Shown here in pieces: positions 7,988 to 17,262 of a stretch of 64,000 nt of DNA. Within the stretch, counting starts at the first letter, position 1; every line of letters begins with the position of its first letter. The position numbers and the translations under genes were made by a program. The stretch is from Actinophytocola algeriensis (lineage in GTDB: Bacteria; Actinomycetota; Actinomycetes; Mycobacteriales; Pseudonocardiaceae), in the NCBI RefSeq assembly GCF_014203735.1, contig NZ_JACHJQ010000001.1:545269-609268 (forward strand). The letters run 5' to 3'. Below the pieces are notes generated by a model that was given only the letters and a program-made list of their open reading frames with translations, did no database searches and had not been told where the DNA came from.

Positions 7988-8740
7988 GTGGCCAAGCTGT
8001 CGCCGGCGCAGATCGCCGAGTACGCGCACGACGCCGGATTCCGCGGCCAGGACCTGACGGTGGCGGTGGCGGTCGCGCTCGCCGAGTCCGGTGGGGACCC
8101 CAAGGCGCACAACCCGGTGCCGCCGGACAACTCGTACGGGCTGTGGCAGATCAACATGATCGGCTCCCTCGGCCCGGCCCGGCGGGACCAGTTCGACCTG
8201 GACGGCAACCGCGAGCTGTTCGACCCGGAGGAGAACGCGAAGGCCGCGTGGGCGATCTCCGGGAAGGGGGACTCGTTCCAGCCGTGGACGACCTACACCA
8301 GCGGCGCGTACAAGCAGTACCTCGACGACGCGCGCCGCGGCATCCGGAACATGGACAAGAAGGACGGAAAGGACAAGAAGGGCGACCGTCCGAAGGGGAA
8401 CGGCGGCGGTTCGGGCCAGGACGGCTTCCTCGTCGACCCGGACGCGCTGTCCGGCTATGCCCGCACCACCCGCGACATCGCCGACGACCTGCGTTCGCTC
8501 TCGACCCACCAGCTCAGGAACGTGCGCGGTCTCGCCGAGGACAGCTTCGGCAAAATAGGAAAGGAAACCGGTTTCGCCGCCGCACTCGACCATTTCGGCG
8601 CCGCTCTGCAGCGACAGGTCAAGGGTGTCGGCACCAGAGCGGACGACCTCGCGGGCTCCGTGTCCAAGACGGCCCGTGACTACCGCGACGAGGAGCAGGA
8701 CATCGAACAGGTGCTCCTCGGTCTGCTCCGCGACCGGTAG
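7988..8740 (+). CDS. SLT transglycosylase-like protein with type VII secretion-like tail
   Basis: 250 residues from GTG 7988 (site gaggggag upstream). Residues 1-110 form a lysozyme-like/SLT domain: AESGGDP with the likely catalytic Glu33, then SYGLWQINM. A Lys/Gly linker (about 116-142) leads to a helical domain of about 100 residues resembling WXG100/EspC-like T7SS substrates, and Tyr232-x3-Glu236 matches the YxxxD/E general secretion signal. There is no Sec or Tat signal peptide, so export through an ESX system is the plausible route to peptidoglycan. No ESX genes are in the window. Confidence 0.75.
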   Translation: MAKLSPAQIAEYAHDAGFRGQDLTVAVAVALAESGGDPKAHNPVPPDNSYGLWQINMIGSLGPARRDQFDLDGNRELFDPEENAKAAWAISGKGDSFQPWTTYTSGAYKQYLDDARRGIRNMDKKDGKDKKGDRPKGNGGGSGQDGFLVDPDALSGYARTTRDIADDLRSLSTHQLRNVRGLAEDSFGKIGKETGFAAALDHFGAALQRQVKGVGTRADDLAGSVSKTARDYRDEEQDIEQVLLGLLRDR

Positions 8741-9079
8741 ATCTGCCGTGACCGAGAATTCGCCCGGTTCTGGGTCGATCGGCTTTGTGCGACGCCGTTC
8801 GCCGGAGGCCGCCCTCTCACCTGCGTGAACCGCAGCCAGGGCCGCCAGTCGGCGGTAAACTGGCATCTGGCAACATGGCCGGACCAACCGCCAGTGCGTA
8901 CGCGCGCCATCCCTGCCGGTACTCTGAGCTACGTAGTGATGACCGGATGAGCATGATCGCGCAGACAGGATGCGCCTGATCAGGCAAGATGGTGTGTCGA
9001 GCGCACGTGAGCTGACGGATGTGGCCGCGATCCCCGCTACCGGATCGGCGTCTGTCAGCATCGACACGGGGGTTGACGT
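8741..9079. other. 339-bp intergenic region, no gene recognised
   Basis: No frame here has a coding signature. The stretch presumably carries the promoter of the following MFS gene; a G-rich site (acggggg) lies just before its TTG start. No palindrome longer than a few bases or riboswitch-like fold was noticed. Confidence 0.4.
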
Positions 9080-10330
9080 TTGAACCAGCGAGAGCCCGCT
9101 TTTTCCGCTGTTCTGGCGGTCAAGGAGTTCCGTGCGCTCTGGTTCAGCGAAGCCCAGTCCATCGGCGGTGACCAGCTCGCCAAGGTCGCACTGATGATCC
9201 TGGTGTACCGGGAGACCAACTCGGCCCTGATGGCCGCGCTCATCTACGCGCTCACGTTCCTCTCCGCGCTCGTCGGCGGCCTCGGCCTGTCCCAGCTGGC
9301 GGACCGTTTCCCCCGTCGTGACCTGATCGTCGCCTGCTCGGCCGCGCAGGCCGTCCTGGTCGGCCTGATGGCGATCCCCGGCACGTCGATCCCGGTGCTG
9401 TGCGTGCTGGTGCTCGGGGTCGGGCTGGTGCAGTCGCCCGCGCTGGCCGCGCAGAACGCGGTGACCAGGGAAATGTTCACCGATGACGCGCTCTACCTGC
9501 GAAGCCAGGACCTCCGCGGCATCACCACCAACACGTTGATGTTGCTCGGACTGGCGGGCGGCGGCGTGCTGGTCGTGGGCATCGGCCCGTCGTGGGCACT
9601 CGCACTGGACGCGTTGACCTTCGTTGTGAGCACGCTCGTCGTGTGGCGGTGGGTCCACGACCGTCCGGTCGCGGGAACGAAGAAGGACGGCTGGTTCGGC
9701 GGTGCGCGGTGGGCGTTCTCGGAACGCAAGGCCAGGGTGCTGATCACGCTGTCCTGGCTGGTCGGCCTGGTGGTCGTCCCGGAGGGGCTCGCGGCGCCCC
9801 TCGCACACGCGATAGGCGCGGGTGACGAGGGGGTCGGCCTGTTGCTCGCCGCCGATCCGCTCGGTTTCGTGTTGGGCGCGTTCGTGTTGTCCCGCTTCGT
9901 GGGAGCAGAGACGCGGGTTCGGATCATCGGCGTGCTGGCGACGGGTGCGGGGGCGGTGCTGATCCTGTTCGTGCTCCAGCCGAGCCTCGGCTTCGCCCTG
10001 GCGCTGCTCGCGCTCGCCGGAGCACTCGGCGCGTACCTGATCACCGTTACCGCGACGTTCAACACCCTGACGCCGAACGAGATCCGCGGAGGTGCCTTCG
10101 GTCTTTACCGCACCGGACTACGGGTGTCACAGGGAGTTGGCGTCGTATTGGGCGGAGCGGTGGCCCAGTGGACCGGCTCCGCGACCAACACCGTCGCTCT
10201 TGCGGGCGTCCTCGCCGTCGCGATCGCCATCCCTGCGACCGTCGCCTGGGCGCGACTACAGCGAGTAGATCGTCGTACTCCCCTAACCGAGCGGACACGC
10301 AGTTACCCGAGTGAAGCACCGAGCACGTAG
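9080..10330 (+). CDS. MFS transporter (MFS_3/exporter type)
   Basis: 416 residues with about 12 hydrophobic segments and the MFS loop motif in the form LADRFPRRD between helices 2 and 3. The N-terminus FRALWFSEAQSIGGDQLAKVALMILVY is typical of the MFS_3 group that includes enterobactin and macrolide exporters. TTG 9080 is chosen because acggggg lies upstream and the next in-frame starts would cut helix 1. The substrate is unknown; no biosynthetic genes flank it. Confidence 0.85.
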   Translation: MNQREPAFSAVLAVKEFRALWFSEAQSIGGDQLAKVALMILVYRETNSALMAALIYALTFLSALVGGLGLSQLADRFPRRDLIVACSAAQAVLVGLMAIPGTSIPVLCVLVLGVGLVQSPALAAQNAVTREMFTDDALYLRSQDLRGITTNTLMLLGLAGGGVLVVGIGPSWALALDALTFVVSTLVVWRWVHDRPVAGTKKDGWFGGARWAFSERKARVLITLSWLVGLVVVPEGLAAPLAHAIGAGDEGVGLLLAADPLGFVLGAFVLSRFVGAETRVRIIGVLATGAGAVLILFVLQPSLGFALALLALAGALGAYLITVTATFNTLTPNEIRGGAFGLYRTGLRVSQGVGVVLGGAVAQWTGSATNTVALAGVLAVAIAIPATVAWARLQRVDRRTPLTERTRSYPSEAPST

Positions 10331-10547
10331 TGCCCGTCACAACGTCGGGTTTTGTACGTTCTCAACAACAGGGAACTCAGGCGTCACGGTCACGGTCCGA
10401 CATGTATGTCACCTCCCCGCAGGTCAAGGCCGGGCTATAGTACTTCAGCCGTCTCGCCCCCGACAGGTCGCAGAAGCGAGATAGTAGTGGGTATGTGTTC
10501 GTCACGACCGAGTGGTGCCGCGGTCACACCTGCAGTCAGGCTTGCTT

Positions 10548-11990
10548 ATGCCCGACGGGGATGAGGTGCGTCGACCGATGCCGTTCGACACTCGTGACCA
10601 ATCACGGGAGCCACCTCCTGACGAGACCGTCGTCTCGGACCGCGCGGAGCGGTCGCAGCGTCGGCGACGCTCCGAGCACGTCGCACATTCGCTACCCCAT
10701 AGTGTGAACGATCAGCGCGAAGAACGGCAGGGGTACCTCCGAATTATCGTGAATCCACGCCGATGGGCTGTTTGGAAGCAGCCTTGGCGAATGACCACGT
10801 ACGCCATCGCATGGGAGCTCATCGCCGCGGTGGCCGTTGTCGTCGCGGTTACGGGATCCCCGGCGCCGCACGGCCTCGACTGGTTCCGGTTCGCATCGCT
10901 GGCGATCTGCGCGACGATCCACATCCAGCTGTCCCGCCGCCAGGAGGAAAGGCGGCGAAGCCGGCAGTCCACCGTGCACATCGACCTCACCGCGATCTGG
11001 GTCTTCCCCGCGGTGCTGGTGCTGCCGGTCCAGCTGGCCCTGCTGGTGATCCTCATCGTGCGTGTGCAGCGCTGGTTCACCGCCCGTCGACCGTTGAACC
11101 GGTTCATCTTCTCCACCGCGAGCCTGTCCTGCGCCGCGCTGCTCACCCACGCCACGATCGAGGCCTTCGGCGACCTTTCGATGGCCGAGCTCACGGGGCA
11201 GGACTCCCTGCGGCAGTTCCTCGTGCTGGCGCTGGGCGGGCTCGTCTACCTCGGCACGCAGGTGGGGATCATCGGCGGGTTCTTCGCCCTGGGCAACCAG
11301 TCGCCTACCGCGCGCACGGTGCTGGGCAGCAAGGAGGACAACGAACTCGAAGCCGTGACCGTCGCGCTGGGCATGGTGACCGCGATCCTGCTGGCCAACT
11401 TCCCGGCCGCGTTGGTGATCATGGTCGTGGTCAGTGTCGTCGGCAACCGGATCGCGGAAGTCCGCCAGCTGCAAGTGGATGTGCGGACCGATCCCAAGAC
11501 CGGGTTGCTCAACATGCGAGGCTGGCGCGAGGTCGCGGAGCGCGAGATGAACCGCTCCAGCCGTGACAGCCTGCCGTGCGCGTTGCTGATGGTGGACCTC
11601 GACCACTTCAAGTCGATCAACGACACGTGGGGTCACCCGGCGGGTGACGACGTGCTGGAGTACGTGTCGCACGCGTTGCGCAGCGCGACGCGGCCGAGCG
11701 ACGTGGTCGGCCGGTTCGGCGGCGAGGAGTTCGTGCTCCTCCTGCCGGACGCGGACACCGCGGAGGCGGAGGCGGCCGGTGAGCGGATCAGGCAGACGAT
11801 TTCGGAACTGCACGTGCCGACCACCGACAAACGCGGCGGGCCGGTGGCGATCTCCAATCGGACGACCTCGATCGGAGTCGCGGTATACCCCGTACACGCC
11901 GATGCGCTGGACGCTCTGCTGCAAGCCGCGGATGCCGCCGTATACGAAGCGAAAGAAGGCGGGAGAAACCAGGTGCGGACCGCGGGTTAA
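10548..11990 (+). CDS. Membrane-bound GGDEF diguanylate cyclase
   Basis: About 480 residues. After a polar N-terminus of about 60 residues come five or six hydrophobic helices (for example LIAAVAVVVAV, LPVQLALLVILIV), then a complete GGDEF domain: TDPKTGLLNMRGW, MVDLDHFKSINDTWGH, and the active site FGGEEF. RPSD five residues before GGEEF is the RxxD inhibitory site, so product feedback by cyclic di-GMP is expected. No EAL domain. The start is unclear; GTG 10512 and GTG 10566 (with a ggggatgag site) are alternatives to ATG 10548. It probably makes cyclic di-GMP in response to a membrane signal. Confidence 0.88.
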   Translation: MPDGDEVRRPMPFDTRDQSREPPPDETVVSDRAERSQRRRRSEHVAHSLPHSVNDQREERQGYLRIIVNPRRWAVWKQPWRMTTYAIAWELIAAVAVVVAVTGSPAPHGLDWFRFASLAICATIHIQLSRRQEERRRSRQSTVHIDLTAIWVFPAVLVLPVQLALLVILIVRVQRWFTARRPLNRFIFSTASLSCAALLTHATIEAFGDLSMAELTGQDSLRQFLVLALGGLVYLGTQVGIIGGFFALGNQSPTARTVLGSKEDNELEAVTVALGMVTAILLANFPAALVIMVVVSVVGNRIAEVRQLQVDVRTDPKTGLLNMRGWREVAEREMNRSSRDSLPCALLMVDLDHFKSINDTWGHPAGDDVLEYVSHALRSATRPSDVVGRFGGEEFVLLLPDADTAEAEAAGERIRQTISELHVPTTDKRGGPVAISNRTTSIGVAVYPVHADALDALLQAADAAVYEAKEGGRNQVRTAG

Positions 11991-12198
11991 TCACCAGGAG
12001 TCACGATCCCGGCAGTTCTCGCACTTTCCGAGTTGCGATTTCGCGCCGATTTCGGGAACCAGGTTTGGGCCGCGCGAAACGGGGTACCGATCACCGCCCG
12101 GAGCTGCCCGCTGCCCCAGAGTAGTACCGGGGTAGGGGGCAGAAGATCAGGGTGAATCCGGATGGGCCCGGTGATCTCGGCCAGTACCCTTCGACCCC

Positions 12199-14316
12199 AT
12201 GGGGAAACCAGGACGGTTGCCCCGGTTCAGCGCACTGGTGGCGATCGTGCTGGCGGCGGCCGGCTTCGCGGTGATCGCCTCCCGGCCGGATCCGCCCAGG
12301 TACGAGCCGCCGACGGGGGACGTCGCCAAGGCGGAGCGGGTGATCGAGGACCAGCTCGACCCGAAGGCGGGACGGGACCCGATCGCGGAGCTGCCGGCGG
12401 ACTTCAGCAGGGTCAGTGGACGCGAACCGGTGCACATGACGGCGCCCGACGGCACGACACGTGCCGTCCACCCCGGCGGGGGGTGCTCATCGCCGTGGGG
12501 GGCCACGACGTGGGACTACAGCGTGGGCTGCAAGGCCCACGACCTCGGCTACGACCTCCTGCGCTACGCGGAGGCCAAGGGCCAGCCACTCTCGCCTGAC
12601 CTGAGAGAACGGCTCGACGACCGCCTCTCGCAGGACATGCACGCGCAGTGCCGCTACAACCCGCGCGGCTCGGCGGGCACGTGCGAGGTCGTCGCCTCCA
12701 TCTACACCGTCGGCCTCGTCGTCAACTCCTGGCACCAGCGCTGGGGGCCGCCCCGCAACGAGCCGGTCGGCGTGTGGTCGATCGCCATGGTCGTGATCAT
12801 GCTGCTGATCGCGGTGCGCGCGCCGGGCATCGCGCGCAAGGGCGCTCCCCGGGGCAGGCCGACCGCGCACCACCCGGTGCTGGACGAGACCGAGCAGGCG
12901 CAGGCGCACAGCATGAGCCTCCTGCGCGTCCTCAGCCTGACGGGCATCGTCCTCGGCGAGTCGCTGCTGGCGTTCGTCATGCGCGGCGACTCGGAACCCC
13001 CCTGGGCCTGGCCGTTCACCTGGCTGCTGCAGCTCGTGCCGCTGTTCTTCCTCGCGGGCGGCCACTCGAACCTGCTGGCCTGGCGCGCCATGGAGGGCCA
13101 CTACGTCACGTACCTGGCGAGCCGGGTCGGCTGGCTGATCCGGCCGGTGCTCGCGTTCGTGATCGCCTGGCTGGTGGTCCCGCTGTCCCTCGAGATGTTG
13201 CGGGCGCCGGAGAGCGCGGTCGCCGAGTTCAGCCGCCTGATCGTCCAGCCGCTGTGGCTGCTCGGCCTGTACCTGCTGGTCGTCGCCGCCACCCCGCTCA
13301 TGCACCGGCTCCACAAGACGCTCCCGGTGGTCACGCCGGTCGTGCTGCTGGCCGGGGTCGTCGGCCTCGGTTTCGTGGGCGGCTCCCTCGCCGCGCACGC
13401 GGGTGGCGTGCTCGTCGCGCTGCTGTTCGCCCAGCTGGCCTTCCACTGCGCGGACGGGACGCTGTGGCTGGTCCCGCGCCCGGTGCTGCTCGGGGTGGCC
13501 GCGGCCGCGTTCACCGGGCTGGTGCTGCTCACGGTGTTCGGCGCGCAGCCGAAGCTCCAGCTCGCCGAGCCGACCGGGTACGCCGCGTTCGCGCCGTCGC
13601 TCGCCGGGGTGCTGCTCATCGGCGTCGTGCAGACCGTGCTCGTGGCGCTGCCCCGCGAACGCGGCCTGCGGGTGCTGTCGACCAGCGCGCCCGCGAGGGT
13701 GGCGGCCGTGGTGCGGGCCGCGCCCATGACCGTCTACCTGGTGTACCTGTGCGCGATGCTCGTGCTGGAGGGCCTGATCGGGGTCGCGAGCCAGGCCACG
13801 GGCATCGGCTGGCTCACCCAGCCGCGCACGATCTTCGCGGTCGGCCTGATCGCCCTGCCGACGCTGCTCGCGTTCCTGTGGTTCGAGCGCCACCCGCCGG
13901 AGCCCGCGGAACCGGCGACCGGCCCGCCGTCGAGGCGGGGCTGGCGGGACACGCTCGCCGCGGTCCTCGGCGTCGCGTACGGCGCGCTGGGGGTCGTCGG
14001 GTTCGCGGTGGCCGGTCTGTCCGGTTGGAGCGTCACGGCCGACGTGCTGGGCATGCCCATCGACCCGATGGCGAACCTGATCCACCTGCTCGTCGGCTGG
14101 TACCTGGTGCACTGCGTCCACCTGCACACGAGCTCGCGGCCCGGTCCGTGGATCGTGACGGCGGTCGCTTGTGTGCCACCCATGCTGACGACGGTCAGCG
14201 GGTCTGGCACCGTGGTACACACCGTGACGATGGTCGGTGCGTTGGCGGTGGCGGTGGCGTGCACACCCGCGCTGACCCGCGCGAGCACGGCGCGGGCGGT
14301 GCCGGCCGGGCACTGA
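12199..14316 (+). CDS. Phospholipase A2 fused to acyltransferase-3-like membrane domain
   Basis: 705 residues. Residues 8-28 are a membrane anchor. Residues 90-180 match secreted bacterial phospholipase A2: CSSPWG...GCKAHDLGYD with the His114-Asp115 dyad, DDRLSQDM, and cysteines 96/111/151/162 placed as in the Streptomyces enzyme. A helix at about 190-207 is followed by about ten more helices; the segment with PLFFLAGGHSNLLAWR resembles acyltransferase-3 proteins. The last 130 residues (VAYGALGVVGFAV, NLIHLLVGWYLVH) resemble DUF4383. It may cleave and re-acylate lipids at the outer membrane face, but this is inferred from the fusion. The acyltransferase catalytic His was not pinned down. Confidence 0.75.
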   Translation: MGKPGRLPRFSALVAIVLAAAGFAVIASRPDPPRYEPPTGDVAKAERVIEDQLDPKAGRDPIAELPADFSRVSGREPVHMTAPDGTTRAVHPGGGCSSPWGATTWDYSVGCKAHDLGYDLLRYAEAKGQPLSPDLRERLDDRLSQDMHAQCRYNPRGSAGTCEVVASIYTVGLVVNSWHQRWGPPRNEPVGVWSIAMVVIMLLIAVRAPGIARKGAPRGRPTAHHPVLDETEQAQAHSMSLLRVLSLTGIVLGESLLAFVMRGDSEPPWAWPFTWLLQLVPLFFLAGGHSNLLAWRAMEGHYVTYLASRVGWLIRPVLAFVIAWLVVPLSLEMLRAPESAVAEFSRLIVQPLWLLGLYLLVVAATPLMHRLHKTLPVVTPVVLLAGVVGLGFVGGSLAAHAGGVLVALLFAQLAFHCADGTLWLVPRPVLLGVAAAAFTGLVLLTVFGAQPKLQLAEPTGYAAFAPSLAGVLLIGVVQTVLVALPRERGLRVLSTSAPARVAAVVRAAPMTVYLVYLCAMLVLEGLIGVASQATGIGWLTQPRTIFAVGLIALPTLLAFLWFERHPPEPAEPATGPPSRRGWRDTLAAVLGVAYGALGVVGFAVAGLSGWSVTADVLGMPIDPMANLIHLLVGWYLVHCVHLHTSSRPGPWIVTAVACVPPMLTTVSGSGTVVHTVTMVGALAVAVACTPALTRASTARAVPAGH

Positions 14317-14447
14317 GGCGACACGAAATGCCGCGTCGGTGCGATCACCGTGAGCGACGTATGCCACCCTACGGGACAACCTCGCGATATCGGGGAACGT
14401 CTTACTCCATGGAGAGCGGGTATCGCGGGAGCGGGAGGGGAGCCGGG

Positions 14448-16217
14448 GTGAACTACCGGAGGCCTGATGGACCTGTGTCGGGGCGGGGCAGGCAGCAGCC
14501 GCCGCCGTCACGTGACGACAGGCGCACGCCCCCGCCCGCGAACTCGGGACGGGTGGTCGGCGGCCGCACCGGTGGCCGCCGGGACCGGCACGAACCCGAG
14601 ACCGAGCGGGTGCCCCGCCGCGACGACCCGAAGCCCCGCCCGGCGCCGCGCACCTCGGACGCCCGCTGGCAGCCCCGGCCAGAACCCGCGCCGAGGCCGC
14701 GGCCCCGCCGGACGTCCCGCCCGGGCCTGACCGGCGCCAAGACCGTCGTCGCGTTCCTGTCGGTGCTGGTGCTGGTCGGCACCGGCTACTACTGGAACCG
14801 GATCGACTCGTTCACCGACGACCTGATCACCGCGGACGTCATCGACGCCCCGCCGGTCGAGAAGCCGGCCGACGGCGCGATCGACATCCTGATGGTCGGC
14901 ATGGACAGCCGCACCGACGCGCAGGGCCACCCGCTGTCCGACGAGCAGCTCGCGATGCTGAGCGCCGGCGTGGCCGACGGCGAGCAGAACACCGACACGC
15001 TGATCATGATCCGGATCCCGAACGACGGTGGTCCGGCGGTCGGCGTGTCCATGCCGCGCGACTCCTACGTGGACATCCCCGGCTACGGCCAGCACAAGAT
15101 CAACTCCGCCTACGCGCGGGCCAAGAACGACGCGCTGGCCAGGTTCCGCGAGGAGGGCGTCTCCGACGAGGCCAAGCTCCAGGTGGATTCCAACCAGGAG
15201 GGTGCGAAGAAGCTCATCGAGACCGTCCAGGAGCTGACCGGCGCGGGTATCGACCACTACGCCGAGGTCAACCTGCTCGGCTTCTACGACATCACGAACG
15301 CCATCGGCGGCATCGACGTGTGTCTCAACGCGCCCGTCGACGACGAGTACTCCGGCGCGCGCTTCCCCGCTGGGCCGCAGAACCTGGCCGGTGTGCAGGC
15401 GCTCGCGTTCGTCCGGCAGCGCCACGGGCTGCCCAACGGCGACCTGGACCGCATCGTGCGCCAGCAGGTGTTCATGTCCGGCATGGCGAAGAAGGTGTTC
15501 TCGGGGGACATGCTGACGCCGGGGTCGGAGACGCTGGACAAGCTGCAGGCGGCGATCCAGAAGTCGGTCGTGCTGGACCAGGACTGGAACATCATGCAGT
15601 TCGCCCAGCAGATGATCGGCATCACCGGCGGCAAGGTCGAGTTCAAGACGATCCCGCACGGCACCATCGACCTGCAGACCGAGAGCGACGGTTCCGCGGT
15701 CGAGATCGACCCCACCGAGGTCAAGGACTTCGTCAGCGGCCTGATCGCCAAGAAGGACGACGACAAGGGCGCCGGCGAACCGCAGCCCGGTGGCGACGAC
15801 AGCTCGGTCGACAACTCGAAGACGACCGTCAACGTGCGTAACGCCACGGACCGAGGTGGCCTCGCCGGTTCCGTGGCCGACGTGCTGGGCGCCGAGGGCT
15901 TCGTCAAGGGCGAGGTCGACAACGCCGACCCGCGCGATTCGACTGTGGTCCGGCACGCGGCGGGCGAGAAGGACGCCGGCGACCGCGTTGCCGCGGCCCT
16001 GGGCGGGAACGTGCAGGTGGAGGAGGACGCGAACCTCCCGGTCGGCAGCGTCACCGTCCTACTGGGAGCCGACTACGAAGGCCCCGGCGCGTCCGGTTCG
16101 GACAGTGCGGCAGGCAGTGGTGACGGGCTGTCCGGCAAGCGCCTGGTGGACCTGTCCGGCGGCGGTCCCGCCCGGACTCAGGCCCAGCAACCCAACCAAG
16201 GCGGCTGCGTCAACTGA
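14448..16217 (+). CDS. LytR-CpsA-Psr ligase with LytR_C domain
   Basis: 589 residues from GTG 14448, preceded by gggagggg; ATG codons at 14409 and 14361 are possible but lack a site. Residues 1-95 are Pro/Arg-rich and cytoplasmic, 99-114 form one membrane helix, and the LCP domain follows (DGAIDILMVGMDSR, VSMPRDSYVDIPGYGQHKINSAY, RQRHGLPNGDLDRI). A LytR_C domain (KTTVNVRNATDRGGLAGSVA) occupies about 455-545. LCP proteins join polyprenyl-linked polymers such as arabinogalactan or teichoic acid to peptidoglycan. The gene stands 131 bp after the phospholipase fusion in the same direction, so both concern the envelope. Confidence 0.92.
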   Translation: MNYRRPDGPVSGRGRQQPPPSRDDRRTPPPANSGRVVGGRTGGRRDRHEPETERVPRRDDPKPRPAPRTSDARWQPRPEPAPRPRPRRTSRPGLTGAKTVVAFLSVLVLVGTGYYWNRIDSFTDDLITADVIDAPPVEKPADGAIDILMVGMDSRTDAQGHPLSDEQLAMLSAGVADGEQNTDTLIMIRIPNDGGPAVGVSMPRDSYVDIPGYGQHKINSAYARAKNDALARFREEGVSDEAKLQVDSNQEGAKKLIETVQELTGAGIDHYAEVNLLGFYDITNAIGGIDVCLNAPVDDEYSGARFPAGPQNLAGVQALAFVRQRHGLPNGDLDRIVRQQVFMSGMAKKVFSGDMLTPGSETLDKLQAAIQKSVVLDQDWNIMQFAQQMIGITGGKVEFKTIPHGTIDLQTESDGSAVEIDPTEVKDFVSGLIAKKDDDKGAGEPQPGGDDSSVDNSKTTVNVRNATDRGGLAGSVADVLGAEGFVKGEVDNADPRDSTVVRHAAGEKDAGDRVAAALGGNVQVEEDANLPVGSVTVLLGADYEGPGASGSDSAAGSGDGLSGKRLVDLSGGGPARTQAQQPNQGGCVN

Positions 16218-16375
16218 TGTAGCGCGGAACGGCCGAACAGACCTTCTGGTTCACCCGTTCGGGTTACTCGCAAAAGCAAATTCTGAAAAGCCGCGTAATC
16301 GCACGCGGGTTGGTTGCTTCCTCATATGTCGGCACCCCGGTCGGGGATTGGAGTGCCACTGAGAGAGGGGCGATC

Positions 16376-16867
16376 GTGCAGCTGGACACAGCGACCTACC
16401 AGCGGGTTCTCGGTGACGAGCTGCGCCGCCTGCGCAAGCAGCGCGGGTGGACGCGGCGAGATCTGAACCGTCGGCTGCAGAGCGACATCTCCCTCCAGAC
16501 CCTGGCCACCTACGAGCTCGGCACCAGGCAGTGTTCGGTCGTGCGGCTCGTCGAGATCTGCATCGCGCTCGACGAGGTGCCCCACGAGTTGATGGCGCGC
16601 GTGCACCAGCGGGTCTTCAGCGATTCCCCGGTCGGTCGCATCCGCCTGGACCTGCGCAAGATCGTCCGCGACGGGCAGCCGGAACTGCTGCCGCTGCGCC
16701 GGTGGGCCAAGGGGCGGCTCGCGGAGCTCAACGGCACGCACGGGCCGGCGGACGTGAACCTGGACATCTCCGCGCTGGAGCGCATGGCCGAGTTGTGCGG
16801 CCTGGAGACGGTGGAGCTGATCAGCAGGCTCCGCGCCATCGCCGGGACAGCCGAACCGGCCGAGTAG
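16376..16867 (+). CDS. BldD-like XRE regulator lacking the c-di-GMP motif
   Basis: 163 residues from GTG 16376 with agaggggcg upstream. Residues 5-70 form an XRE helix-turn-helix (GDELRRLRKQRGWTRRDLN, LQTLATYELGTRQ). The C-terminal half (RLDLRKIVRD, PLRRWAKGRLAELNG, ALERMAELCGLETVELISRL) lines up by eye with the C-terminal domain of BldD (167 residues), the master developmental repressor of Streptomyces. The RxD-x8-RxxD motif that binds cyclic di-GMP in BldD is not present, so this looks like a paralogue with another ligand or none. The gene is separated from LCP by 158 bp. Confidence 0.75.
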   Translation: MQLDTATYQRVLGDELRRLRKQRGWTRRDLNRRLQSDISLQTLATYELGTRQCSVVRLVEICIALDEVPHELMARVHQRVFSDSPVGRIRLDLRKIVRDGQPELLPLRRWAKGRLAELNGTHGPADVNLDISALERMAELCGLETVELISRLRAIAGTAEPAE

Positions 16868-16893
16868 ACCCCGCCGTTTGTCGGCGAGCGCGG

Positions 16894-17252
16894 CTAGTGC
16901 TGTGTCCACCGACGTTTGCCGGGTCCTGCGGCGGGTCCCGGCCAAAGCTGACGCTGATCGTCGTACCGGGGTGGGGCTGGCATGGTCAACGCCGTGAAAG
17001 CGCCTTTCACGGCACAACGGACGTCGTGAGGGCGCCGGGGGCGCAAGCCCCAGACCGACCCTCGCCAAGCCACCGAAGATGCCAACCCAGGGAGGCCATC
17101 CCGGAGACCTGCCCCTCCGGCGAGGAGCCGCCGGAGGCAAAGCCCGTCCGGAGGCAACCCGTCCGGAGGCAAACCCCGTCCGGCGACGACGCGCGTCCGG
17201 CGAGGACAAACCACGAACCCACCCCGGCCAACGTAAGTGGACACAGCGCTAG
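16894..17252. mobile_element. MITE-like element, full copy with terminal inverted repeats
   Basis: The 359-bp segment starts and ends with CTAG. The outer about 30 bp at each end are imperfect inverted repeats (ctagtgctgtgtccacc at the left, ggacacagcgctag at the right, with gccggg further in). It encodes no transposase. Inside are a hairpin gccgtgaaag/ctttcacggc (16991-17013) and several direct gtccggaggcaa-type units. CTAG fits the YTAR target preference of IS5-group transposons, so this is likely a non-autonomous relative. Its left 140 bp recur, inverted, near 50.8-50.9 kb. The DinB start codon lies only 11 bp beyond its right end. Confidence 0.75.
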
Positions 17253-17262
17253 CCTCTTCTCC

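Noticed and set aside
12648-14447. N-terminal extension of the LCP gene reaching back over the phospholipase fusion
   Set aside because: The extension is out of frame with a well-supported gene, has shadow-like composition, and a better start with a ribosome-binding site exists at 14448.
16900-17245. Possible small proteins in the gap between the BldD-like and DinB genes
   Set aside because: All frames lie inside the repeat element, and the same sequence recurs inverted near 50.8 kb in a different frame context.
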